Assembly (NCBI GenBank): GCA_030535245.1
Contig: JAUNBJ010000017.1
Coordinates: 1-45,728 of the forward strand
Length of the DNA: 45,728 nucleotides
Reading direction: 5' to 3'
Origin: Planctomycetia bacterium
GTDB taxonomy: Bacteria > Planctomycetota > Planctomycetia > Pirellulales > Thermoguttaceae
Positions within the stretch are counted from its first letter, which is position 1. Each line of letters opens with the position of its first letter. Below the pieces are notes generated by a model that did no database searches, was not told the DNA's origin, and saw nothing but the letters and a program-made list of their open reading frames with translations. Of this stretch, positions 33,165 through 40,802 are shown piece by piece. The position numbers and the translations under genes were made by a program.

Positions 33165-34385
33165 ATGCGGCAACTGATGACACGCGACTGTGTAGCCGTC
33201 ATTCTGGCAGGCGGAAAAGGTTCCCGACTCGAACCCCTGACCCGTGACCGAGCCAAACCGGCCGTCCCGTTCGGGGGCGCGTACCGGATCATCGATTTCA
33301 CCCTTTCCAATACCCTCAACAGCGGTATCCGGAAAATCCTGATGCTCACCCAGTACAAAACGACCAGCCTGGATCGCCACATCAATCTGGGCTGGCAGCA
33401 CTACTTCAAACGCGAACTGGGCGAATTCATCGACGTTGTGCCCCCGCAGCAGCGTATCGATGAAAACTGGTATCAGGGAACCGCCGACGCCGTGTATCAA
33501 AACATCTACACCATCGAGCGGGAAAACCCCAAATACGTGGTGATTTTGGCGGGCGACCACATCTACAAAATGGACTACGCCCAACTGGTCATGACGCATA
33601 TCGAGAATCGAGCCGATCTGACCATCAGCACCCTGAAAGTCCCCAACGGGACCGCCGCACGGCGTTTCGGTGTGTTGGAAGTCAACGAATTCAATCGTGT
33701 CATTGGGTTTGCCGAGAAACCGGTCGTCCCCAAAGAGCTGCCGTATCAGCGGGGATACTGCCTGGCATCGATGGGCATTTACGTGTTTAACGCACGGTTC
33801 CTTTACGAAAAACTCTGCCAGGACGCGTTGGACGAAGCGAGCCGTCACGACTTTGGCGGCGATATCATTCCGTCGATCATCGACCAGCACAACGTGTACG
33901 CACACCCGTTCAACGACGAAAATCTGAAAACCGAATCGTACTGGCGCGATGTCGGTACCCTCGACGCCTATTTCGACGCCAACATGGATTTGGTGGATGT
34001 GGATCCGCAGCTCAATCTCTACGACGAGCATTGGCCGGTCTGGACGTTTCGCCCCAATTGCCCCCCGCCAAAATTTGTGTTCGCACAGGAAGAACGCCGT
34101 GGTTTTGCCACCGACAGCCTGGTTTGCGCCGGTTCGGTCGTCTCCGGTGCGTCGGTCAAAAGAAGTATTCTGGGGCACCGTTGTCGCCTGAACAGCTTCG
34201 CCAGCGTGGAGGAATCGATCCTGTTTTCCGATGTGGAAATCGGACGTCGGGCCAAAATCCGTCGAGCCATTATCGACAGCGGCGTCCATATCGAGCCGGG
34301 TATGGAAATCGGTTTCGACCCGGAACTGGACCGTGCCCGTGGGTTCTGCGTCACCGAAAACGGCATCACGCTGGTCTGCCAGTAA
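33165..34385 (+). CDS. glgC: Glucose-1-phosphate adenylyltransferase (ADP-glucose pyrophosphorylase)
   Basis: This 406-residue cytoplasmic enzyme makes ADP-glucose for glycogen. The nucleotide-binding motif GGKGSRLEPLTRDRAKPAVPFGG is at about 16-38. RIIDFTLSN, the AGDHIYKMDY Asp site, the GFAEKP segment and a C-terminal left-handed beta-helix region are all present. Regulatory Arg/Lys residues of bacterial GlgC appear in the N-terminus (TQYKTTSLDRH). GAGGA lies nine bases before the ATG. It stands alone, divergent from the PEP-CTERM gene, with no other glg gene in the window. Confidence 0.96.
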   Translation: MRQLMTRDCVAVILAGGKGSRLEPLTRDRAKPAVPFGGAYRIIDFTLSNTLNSGIRKILMLTQYKTTSLDRHINLGWQHYFKRELGEFIDVVPPQQRIDENWYQGTADAVYQNIYTIERENPKYVVILAGDHIYKMDYAQLVMTHIENRADLTISTLKVPNGTAARRFGVLEVNEFNRVIGFAEKPVVPKELPYQRGYCLASMGIYVFNARFLYEKLCQDALDEASRHDFGGDIIPSIIDQHNVYAHPFNDENLKTESYWRDVGTLDAYFDANMDLVDVDPQLNLYDEHWPVWTFRPNCPPPKFVFAQEERRGFATDSLVCAGSVVSGASVKRSILGHRCRLNSFASVEESILFSDVEIGRRAKIRRAIIDSGVHIEPGMEIGFDPELDRARGFCVTENGITLVCQ

Positions 34386-34409
34386 AAACCGTGCCTCGTC
34401 CGACGTATC

Positions 34410-34435
34410 GTTAGCGCCGGCCTTTAGGCCGATCG
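34410..34435 (+). repeat. Solo terminal repeat of the 331-bp element
   Basis: This matches the 26-bp end of the element at 30113-30443 at 24 of 26 positions, including its inner GGCCTTTAGGCC palindrome. It lies 24 bp after the glgC stop codon and could act as a terminator-like hairpin (TGTCGCTTTT follows). Confidence 0.75.
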
Positions 34436-34490
34436 TGTCGCTTTTCGTGGTGCAAGGCTGTTAAAATCCATCGCTTCGTACGATGGGAAC

Positions 34491-34702
34491 GGGTGCGATC
34501 AAACTTCCTTGCGAATTTTGGCAAAAGGGGTAATTCCCCTCTTTTCAGAGGGGTGGCAGCCGAGGCTCGCAAGGTAATTCCCCTCTTTTTAGAGGGGTGG
34601 CAGCCGAAGGCTGACGGGGTGTTTTGGCACCGGGAAAGCGTTCACCACTTCAAAACTACCCCCCGCCCTTCGGGCGTACCCCTTCAAAGAAGGGGAATTC
34701 GT
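34491..34702. repeat. Dispersed palindromic element, copy 2, with internal duplication
   Basis: This is the reverse complement of 28880-29049, plus an extra partial copy of its left hairpin (34530-34573) just before the main one (34576 onward). The right end is 5 bp from the stop of the secreted protein gene at 34708. Together with copy 1 it brackets 29050-34490. It fills most of the 322-bp gap after glgC, and no gene is seen there. Confidence 0.88.
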
Positions 34703-34707
34703 ACGGC

Positions 34708-36324
34708 TCACGGCCCTGCTTTCAATTCCAGCGCCGCACCGTTGGGAACCGGAAGGATCGAAAACGTCAGGTTCGTGTTGGCCAATGCCGGATGTTCTTT
34801 CGAGAACCGGGCCATGGCGTCACGTTGCGCTTCGCACGGGGAGTACGTCTGAATGGCACGCACCAGCCGGGCAACGCTCCATTTCGCCTGGAACGCCGGA
34901 ACCTCGGCAGGCTTGGCACGCTCGGATTTCAGGTACGCTTCCAGCCGCCCCCTGGCATCTTTTCCCATGGCAAAATAGACCCCCTTGGGAGCAAACAGCA
35001 GGCAGGTCGGACATGCTTTATCCCGGAAGAACGGGAGCGGGCATTTCTCTACGGGGGCCAGAACCGCTTCGTACACGTGCCATTCCCCTTCCACACTAGC
35101 GGCCGTGGAAAGGAAGTGCTTCTTACACTCCTCGGCCTTGTTTTCCTTCACGTACTGGACAATTTGCCGGAACGGTTCCTCCAGCGCATACCCATCCGGA
35201 ACGGTTCGGCCCCAAAGGATCAGGGCGTCGTCGTCCGTCAGCACCACGTTCAGCCCACCGTTGACGTACGGTGCCAAAAACGCGTCGCGCCAAAGCGGAG
35301 CGTTACGATGGATAAACGCTTCCACCTGGTCGGCTTTTTCCGCACTTTTCACCTTCTTTTTCAGCATGGCAAGGGAATCTTTCAGGTGCGCCTCGTGAAG
35401 TGATTTCACCCAGTTTTTCGACAGGGCGGGAAACGTCAGTGCCAATTGGCAGGAAAACATCGCGTCCTCCATGGCAAACTGTCCCAGCGACGAAACCTGC
35501 GACCGGGCAAACGCCGACAGCTTGCGTGCCGCCGCCGAACCTTCCGGAGCTGTCGCCTCCAAACGAAGTGCCAGCGTATGCGTCGTTGGATCCTCATCCA
35601 GTACCAGGGTCAACGTGTCCGCCGGAGAAACAAAAGAAGCCGCTTTCGCCCGGTTCATCGCCTGATCGAAAAGCCCCTTCAAGGTCTCCACGAAAGCCTG
35701 GGAACCCTGCTTTTTTTGCTTTTCCAGACATGCCAAAATTTTGGTTTGAATATCGCGAGCCAGCTTTTCCCGCAAGTTTTGCGGAATCTCGTTGACAAAG
35801 AGCGATACGCTCAGCTCCTGCGTGCCCATCGGTTCCAGGATTCGTTTCTCCACCTGCGCAACGTCCAGATTCAGACGCAGATTTTCCACCCGATCACTCA
35901 GAAGGAACCAGTCGCCCAACTTGCGGGCAAAAAAATTATGGTGCTTCGATGTGACTTTCCACGTTTGTTCCCCAACCTCCTCCGATTTCAAATCTTTCGA
36001 CACCATTCGATTCACGGCATCCAGATTTTTCAACGGCAAAACCAGAATGCCGCGAAGTTCGTCGGAACCTTCGGGAAGAATCCCCACCAGCGCCACCGGA
36101 CGGGAAACGTCCCACGCGTCGGTAAACGTGGGTTGTTCCGTGAAAATCTTCATGGCGTACGCGGCACCTTGAACGCCGTTCTTGCCGTACGTTTCCGCCA
36201 AATCGACGAAAGACTCACAGAACGACGGCACCGGCGCCATTTTTGCCAGTACCACCACTTTGTCCGCAGCCTGCGAAACGAGCGTCGCCAGCCCCAGAAA
36301 AACCAAAAAACATACCTTCTTCAT
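34708..36324 (-). CDS. Secreted protein of unknown function, sigma-factor operon
   Basis: The ATG at 36324 is preceded by GGAGG; the protein has 538 residues with a signal peptide cut near SQAADK. No enzymatic motif is recognised. The chain alternates strands and helices, has a Lys-rich helical part (about 345-380) and a CPTC pair near 447. It follows an ECF sigma and its anti-sigma by 19 bp, so it may be part of their regulon. Its distribution is probably limited to related bacteria; I cannot test that here. Confidence 0.75.
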   Translation of the reverse strand: MKKVCFLVFLGLATLVSQAADKVVVLAKMAPVPSFCESFVDLAETYGKNGVQGAAYAMKIFTEQPTFTDAWDVSRPVALVGILPEGSDELRGILVLPLKNLDAVNRMVSKDLKSEEVGEQTWKVTSKHHNFFARKLGDWFLLSDRVENLRLNLDVAQVEKRILEPMGTQELSVSLFVNEIPQNLREKLARDIQTKILACLEKQKKQGSQAFVETLKGLFDQAMNRAKAASFVSPADTLTLVLDEDPTTHTLALRLEATAPEGSAAARKLSAFARSQVSSLGQFAMEDAMFSCQLALTFPALSKNWVKSLHEAHLKDSLAMLKKKVKSAEKADQVEAFIHRNAPLWRDAFLAPYVNGGLNVVLTDDDALILWGRTVPDGYALEEPFRQIVQYVKENKAEECKKHFLSTAASVEGEWHVYEAVLAPVEKCPLPFFRDKACPTCLLFAPKGVYFAMGKDARGRLEAYLKSERAKPAEVPAFQAKWSVARLVRAIQTYSPCEAQRDAMARFSKEHPALANTNLTFSILPVPNGAALELKAGP

Positions 36325-36343
36325 CCGTTTTCCTCCAAAAAAT

Positions 36344-36793
36344 TCACTCCATGACCCATACAATCTGGTCATTCAAAAAAGTTTGTGTGTCTTTCCACAA
36401 CATCCCCAGTTGTTCCTTCTCCGGAACCGGAAGCTGTTCCTCCGAAATCGACCGAATGGGAACCCCGGTCGTCTCCGCCACCGCACGAATCGGCTCCCCG
36501 CACGGTGCGAAAAAGCGTACCACCTCCGAGGTGGGCGTCGCGACGGTCGGTTTTGCCTCCGGAGATTCCAACGACGGACGGTAACTCGGAAAAACCACGC
36601 AGAGGGCCGCGATACACACCGTCGCAGCACACACCGTTACCAGCACCCTTTGCGGGGCAAATTCCCGCCGTTTCGCAGGTTCCGGTTCCCGCCGGATACG
36701 CGCCATGACGCTCCGATGGATTTCCGGGGAAAATTTTTCGTCGAGTGCCTGCGCGTCGCGTCGCAGCCGTTTTTCCCAGTTTTTTTCCTTCAT
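36344..36793 (-). CDS. Probable membrane anti-sigma factor
   Basis: This 149-residue protein has a charged cytoplasmic N-terminus (1-48), one transmembrane helix (about 49-71) and a periplasmic tail. This fits a membrane anti-sigma factor. The HxxxCxxC motif of zinc anti-sigma factors is absent. The ATG overlaps the sigma stop (ATGA) and has GGAGG upstream, which decides this start over the longer frame. It is named mainly from context. Confidence 0.75.
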   Translation of the reverse strand: MKEKNWEKRLRRDAQALDEKFSPEIHRSVMARIRREPEPAKRREFAPQRVLVTVCAATVCIAALCVVFPSYRPSLESPEAKPTVATPTSEVVRFFAPCGEPIRAVAETTGVPIRSISEEQLPVPEKEQLGMLWKDTQTFLNDQIVWVME

Positions 36794-37335
36794 GTCAGCA
36801 CCTCCCGCAGTTTTTTTCTTCCGCGAAACAGCAATGTCCGCACGCCGATGGTGGTACGGCCCATGATTTGAGCGATATCTCGCACCGGTTTGTCCTCCGC
36901 ATAAAACAGCCACAGGGCCGTCCATTGCGGTTCGTTCAGCACCCGTCGGGCCAGCGTCCAGAGGTTTTCTTCCCCCCCGTTTTCGGTTTTTCCCGACACG
37001 TCCTGCGCCGGAATGCTTTCCAGCACCTCGGAACAGGCCTCCGCGCGAAAGTCCGGACGATTCAAACGCGTGCGGAAAAACCGAACGCTCTGCCGATACG
37101 CAATCGTGAACAACCAGGTGGAAAAAGAACGCCGCGTGTCGTAACGCCGCAAGCTCCTCCACGCTTCACAAAACGTCTCCTGAAGCAAATCCAGCGAATC
37201 CTCCCGCGTATGCCGCTGATGAAAATACCGCAGAAGAACCGTCTGGTATTTCTGGACAAGCAACGCAAACGCGTCGGGTTCGTTCTGAAACACGCGTCGT
37301 ACACACTGCTCGTCCGTTAAAAGAGGTTCGTTCAT
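36790..37335 (-). CDS. ECF-type RNA polymerase sigma-70 factor
   Basis: This 181-residue protein has sigma region 2 (FALLVQKYQTVLLRYFHQR ... DSLDLLQETFCEAWRSL, with the W-L-F-T-I-A-YRQ segment) and region 4 (ARRVLNEPQWTALWLFYAEDKPVRDIAQIMGRTTIGVRTLLFRGRKKL). No ribosome site is visible before the ATG. Two direct repeats upstream may serve autoregulation. The gene heads a three-gene operon with the anti-sigma and a secreted protein. Confidence 0.92.
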   Translation of the reverse strand: MNEPLLTDEQCVRRVFQNEPDAFALLVQKYQTVLLRYFHQRHTREDSLDLLQETFCEAWRSLRRYDTRRSFSTWLFTIAYRQSVRFFRTRLNRPDFRAEACSEVLESIPAQDVSGKTENGGEENLWTLARRVLNEPQWTALWLFYAEDKPVRDIAQIMGRTTIGVRTLLFRGRKKLREVLT

Positions 37336-37346
37336 AAAAGAGTATT

Positions 37347-37432
37347 AGCGGCAACGCCCCAAAAGTTGCAAAAAATTTTTAGCAACACGCAAAAAAAGCA
37401 GCCACGCATAAAAAAAGCGGCAACGCCCAAAG
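37347..37432 (-). promoter_or_regulatory. Direct repeats upstream of the ECF sigma gene
   Basis: On the minus strand the sequence TTTGGGCGTTGCCGCT (with one extra G in the near copy) occurs twice, at 37432-37416 and 37364-37347, 69 bp apart and ending 12 bp before the sigma start. The intervening part is T-rich with looser copies (GCGTGGCTGC, GCGTGTTGC). This could be an operator or an autoregulated promoter. Confidence 0.45.
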
Positions 37433-37474
37433 TCGCGATGCCGCCCTCGTTTCCCCAGGGAACCACGTTGCCCC

Positions 37475-37681
37475 CTATTTGGAGGTGGCAGTTCCCTTCT
37501 GCTTGTAATCCGTCTCGTAAAATCCCGTCCCCTTGAATACGATCCCGGCACATGGGCCAATCACCCGATTCGCCTTCTTTTTCCCACACTCCGGACACTT
37601 CATCTTCGTGGGAGCGTGAAACGACTGAATTTCCTCAAATTCGTGACCGCACGCGTCACATTTATAGCTGTATGTAGGCAT
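37475..37681 (-). CDS. FmdB-family zinc ribbon protein
   Basis: This 68-residue protein begins MPTYSYKCDACGHEFE and has a second CPECGKK pair, together a typical FmdB-type zinc ribbon. It is followed by a short tail with the VIGPCAG extra Cys. The family is thought to be regulatory but its role is unproven. AAGGA precedes the start by seven bases. It lies 23 bp after yidD. Confidence 0.88.
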   Translation of the reverse strand: MPTYSYKCDACGHEFEEIQSFHAPTKMKCPECGKKKANRVIGPCAGIVFKGTGFYETDYKQKGTATSK

Positions 37682-37704
37682 GATGTTTCCTTTCCTTCCC
37701 GCGT

Positions 37705-37941
37705 TCAGGGAAAATCAATTCCCCCTCGACAAAAGGGGTTACACCGCAGGATACGCCACGCCCCCAAAAGCGAACCGTAACAGAAACCATATTTCCGCAC
37801 GGCCAAAATGTAATAATGGCTGCACGTGGGATAAAACCGACATTGCCGCCCGATCACATGACTGAGCGTATGCTGGTAAATCCGCACCAGGAAAATCGCC
37901 GCGTTGGCAGGCAAATTCCAAAACCATCGCAACAGGGTCAT
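37705..37941 (-). CDS. yidD: Membrane protein insertion efficiency factor YidD
   Basis: This 78-residue protein carries the family signature CRFYPTCSHYYILAVRKYG and GAWRILRCNPFCRGG, with three conserved Cys. It helps YidC insert membrane proteins and sits on the inner membrane through its amphipathic N-terminal helix. The start overlaps the rnpA stop (ATGA). The usual neighbours rpmH and yidC are absent from this locus. Confidence 0.95.
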   Translation of the reverse strand: MTLLRWFWNLPANAAIFLVRIYQHTLSHVIGRQCRFYPTCSHYYILAVRKYGFCYGSLLGAWRILRCNPFCRGGIDFP

Positions 37942-38318
37942 GGCAAAACCTCGTATGTAGAAGCGTTCGCCATTATAGCCTGATTTAATTTTTTTACAAC
38001 GACCGGGAACAACTTTTCCAGTGATTTTTCAAAATCGTCCAGCGCGTCCGCCCGACGGACTTTGCCGGGAACGACCACGAAATCGACCCCCCTGGGCAAC
38101 CCCGCCGCCAAATGACGAAACGCCTCACGTACCAGCCGTTTCCAACGATTCCGCTTCACCGCAATCCCGTATTTCCGCGAAATCGACAACCCCAATCGTC
38201 TCGCATCCCGGTCGTTTGGCGCAACAAACACCGTCAAAAGCCCGTCCCCCGCCGCACAGCGAAATTGCCAGACCTTCTGAAAATCCATCGGCGATTTGAT
38301 ACTGAAATCGGGTCGCAT
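37938..38318 (-). CDS. rnpA: Ribonuclease P protein component
   Basis: Read from the ATG at 38318, it has 126 residues; a TTG start at 38339 overlapping the dnaJ stop would add seven. The RNR motif KRNRWKRLVREAFR and the preceding RLGLSISRKYG segment identify it. The protein binds RNase P RNA and helps cleave tRNA 5' leaders. It is followed by yidD and preceded by dnaJ, an unusual place, since rnpA normally sits after rpmH. Confidence 0.93.
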   Translation of the reverse strand: MRPDFSIKSPMDFQKVWQFRCAAGDGLLTVFVAPNDRDARRLGLSISRKYGIAVKRNRWKRLVREAFRHLAAGLPRGVDFVVVPGKVRRADALDDFEKSLEKLFPVVVKKLNQAIMANASTYEVLP

Positions 38319-38332
38319 TTCCCAAAAATTCC

Positions 38333-39322
38333 TTACCAACTGATTCCCGCACGCAGGTTGCCGGGATAGGTCGCGTTCAATTTCCGCAAAATCTCGGTGT
38401 CGGCGTCGGAAACCTTCGTCGGAACGTTGACCATGATCTCCACCAGCAAATCCCCCGTCCCGGTTTTCGACGGAACCCCCGCCCCTTTAACCCGCAGTTT
38501 CTTGCCGCTGGAGGTGCCCGCCGGAATGTTCAGCGTTCCCTCTCCCTTCGGCGTCGGAATGGCAATCTTCGCCCCAAGCGTCGCCTCGGCAATCGTTACC
38601 GGAAGTTTCAAAAGCAGGTTGTTCCCCGTTCGCGTGAACGACGGGTGCGGCGTGACATGAATTTCCAACACCAAATCCCCCGACGGCCCGCCGGTGGTCG
38701 AATTTTCGCCCAACCCCCGCAGCCGCAGTTTCTTGCCATCCTCAATCCCCGCCGGAATCTTCGCCGTGACCGTTTTCACCACGCCGCTCGCTTCCTGAAT
38801 CTTCACCTCGCGTTCGCTGCCGATGATGGATTCGTTGAACGAAATCGTAATCGGATACGTGATGTCGTTTCCCTTAACCGGAGCACGCCGACGCCGCCCC
38901 GCCGAACGAAACTGCGCACCAAGATTGCCGAAAAGGGAGCTGGGATCAAACCCCGGCCCACCACCCGGCCCGCCGCCAGCGCCGAAAATATCCCCCAGAT
39001 CGACCTCCTGCCACGCAGTGCCCCCTTGCCCTGTTCCGCCGCCCCAGGTCGGTCGTGCCCCGCCGTGAAATCCCCCCGCGCCCGGCCCGCCGGCACCCAT
39101 ATTTTCGTAATTGGGGCCGAACTGGTCGTACATCTTCCGTTTCTGGTCGTCGTTCAGGCACTCGAACGCCTCCTGAACCTCCTGAAATTTCTTCGTCGCG
39201 GTCTTGTCGTCCGGGTGCAGGTCGGGATGATACTTCCGAGCCAGCTCGCGATACGCTTTGCCGATCTCCTCTTTGGTGGCCGTCTTGCTGACGCCTAACG
39301 TTTTATAATAATTTTTTGCCAT
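38333..39322 (-). CDS. DnaJ-type co-chaperone (CbpA-like, no zinc domain)
   Basis: This 329-residue protein has an N-terminal J-domain with HPD at 32-34 (ARKYHPDLHPDD), a Gly-rich linker (about 75-135, GGGPGGGPG) and a C-terminal substrate domain (about 150-320: two beta domains, each starting ITISFNESIIGSERE and LPVTIAEATLGAKIA). The cysteine-rich zinc domain of DnaJ is missing, so it is of the CbpA/DnaJ type II class. It works with DnaK. Its stop overlaps a possible TTG start of rnpA. Confidence 0.92.
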   Translation of the reverse strand: MAKNYYKTLGVSKTATKEEIGKAYRELARKYHPDLHPDDKTATKKFQEVQEAFECLNDDQKRKMYDQFGPNYENMGAGGPGAGGFHGGARPTWGGGTGQGGTAWQEVDLGDIFGAGGGPGGGPGFDPSSLFGNLGAQFRSAGRRRRAPVKGNDITYPITISFNESIIGSEREVKIQEASGVVKTVTAKIPAGIEDGKKLRLRGLGENSTTGGPSGDLVLEIHVTPHPSFTRTGNNLLLKLPVTIAEATLGAKIAIPTPKGEGTLNIPAGTSSGKKLRVKGAGVPSKTGTGDLLVEIMVNVPTKVSDADTEILRKLNATYPGNLRAGISW

Positions 39323-39351
39323 AAACCCTGTTTCTCCTAAAAACCCGTTAA

Positions 39352-39470
39352 TTTAATAATGGTTAATGGTTAATGGGAGTTGTTCCGACCGTTTTCTGAA
39401 TGGTAAGAAGGTTACTCATTCCCACAAAAAGTTGAACAAAAATCATTAATCATTAACCATTAACCATTAA
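39352..39470. repeat. Heptamer-flanked inverted-repeat element, copy 2
   Basis: The left arm is tandem TAATGGT heptamers (39357-39377). The right arm is ATCATTA twice and ACCATTA twice (39442-39469). The core shares CCGTTTTCTGAATGGTAAG with copy 1 at 7688-7807. The last right-arm unit supplies the stop codon of the MEMO-like gene (39467-39469). Confidence 0.88.
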
Positions 39471-40798
39471 AAAAGGACCGTCGCAAACGAAACGCAACTG
39501 CGTGTTGGGTCGTCGATGGTCTGTTCGTAGCTGACCAGCTCGCCGGCCGGTTTATCGGAATCGTGCGAAAGGAGATGCGTTTTCGCCAAAAGCTCCAGCA
39601 GGCAATAAATCGGTGCCGTGCCGCAAAGGTTGTTCGCGTTGTTTTTGCGTGACGCCGTGTCCCAAAAACCTGCCGGATCACGATGGAGGATCGAAAACAA
39701 AAGCAGCGTGTCGTCCTCACGAATCCGATCCGCCTCCTTTTCATCGACGGGAGTGGGCGTGCCGAACATTGGCCCCACCTGCGAAAACTCTGCCGAAGCC
39801 AGGATCGCGATTTTGCGCGAACCCGATTCGTCCAGCACTGCCGCTACCGAATCGAGAAGCGCCCGCACTGCCGGATCGTCTGCCGGGTCTGCGTCGCCAC
39901 CGATAAACGGTACAAACGTGTTGGTCAGTATCGGTACAATACGAATTTTTCGCCCGGTATGGTTCTCCATATATTTCAAAAAAATCGTCTGGAACTCGAT
40001 CGAATGTTCGTCCCGGTGGACAAATTCGTCGGCAAACAGATCGACCGGTTCCTTTCCGGCATATTTTTCCTGAAAATGGGACACGATTTTTGCAACCAAC
40101 GCCCGGTCGGTTTCCAAAACCCCCAGCGGCGTCTCGAAATGTTTGGTCGAAAGGGCGAAAGTTTCCTTCATTGGGTTATGCGACGTGCCAAAAATCACGA
40201 ACGTATCGGCACTGCACCGTTCCAGAATCGCCCGATACGCCCACCCGTACGACGCCGCACCGCGTCCCAGGTCGATGTGCGGCACCACCGCCGCGACGAG
40301 ATTTTTCGGAAACGCATCCTCCGGCGTTTTCCCTTCGCCGTCCGCCCGCGCTAACGTTACCGGGATTTCCAGCGTCGCCGCGATCTGGGCGTCGAGTGCT
40401 GCCGCGTCTTTTTCGTACGCCTGGCCACCGTTGACTGCCGGACGCGTATCCAGCGACTGAAACGTATCCATCTCCTCCTTCAGCCACGCCGCGAACGTGG
40501 GACTGTCCAGAAAATGCAGCGACTCGAAGTGCTTCAGGATTTCCTCCAGGTCTGAAAGGGTCAGATTCTCGCCGGTCGTTTCGGTAAACGCACTCACGAT
40601 CTCCGCGCACGTCCGCTTCCCGTCCATCAGCGAAATCAGGATCGCCAGCGGAACCGGCACCACGATCGTCGGTGCGAACCCCTCCGGGTCCTCCAACACA
40701 AAACTGTTCGGCTGCTTCTCGGCGTCGTTCTCGGCATCCTCCGGCAACAGGGGGGAATAGGGGGACAACACCAGATTCCGTAAACTCGGTCGTTCCAT
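39467..40798 (-). CDS. MEMO1/AmmeMemoRadiSam-B-like protein with N-terminal extension
   Basis: Read from the ATG at 40798, this 443-residue protein has a MEMO domain in its last 280 residues, with the metal or substrate motifs VPHIDLGRG, GTSHNP, and DEHSIEFQ. The family is related to extradiol dioxygenases; function in bacteria is not settled. The first 140 residues carry a helical, PqqD/winged-helix-like part (DGKRTCAEIVSAFTE, LSDLEEILKHFESLHFL). The usual AmmeMemoRadiSam radical-SAM partner is not in the window. The start lies 4 bp after the DUF1080 gene stop. The stop is within a repeat element. Confidence 0.85.
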   Translation of the reverse strand: MERPSLRNLVLSPYSPLLPEDAENDAEKQPNSFVLEDPEGFAPTIVVPVPLAILISLMDGKRTCAEIVSAFTETTGENLTLSDLEEILKHFESLHFLDSPTFAAWLKEEMDTFQSLDTRPAVNGGQAYEKDAAALDAQIAATLEIPVTLARADGEGKTPEDAFPKNLVAAVVPHIDLGRGAASYGWAYRAILERCSADTFVIFGTSHNPMKETFALSTKHFETPLGVLETDRALVAKIVSHFQEKYAGKEPVDLFADEFVHRDEHSIEFQTIFLKYMENHTGRKIRIVPILTNTFVPFIGGDADPADDPAVRALLDSVAAVLDESGSRKIAILASAEFSQVGPMFGTPTPVDEKEADRIREDDTLLLFSILHRDPAGFWDTASRKNNANNLCGTAPIYCLLELLAKTHLLSHDSDKPAGELVSYEQTIDDPTRSCVSFATVLF

Positions 40799-40802
40799 CT
40801 TT

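Noticed and set aside
34410..34435. Intrinsic terminator for glgC
   Set aside because: The hairpin fits, but the following TGTCGCTTTT is a poor T-run, and the sequence is better explained as a solo copy of the 26-bp repeat end.
36794..37162. Longer version of the anti-sigma gene
   Set aside because: The extended part overlaps the sigma gene out of frame. The ATG at 36793 has a good ribosome site and an ATGA overlap.
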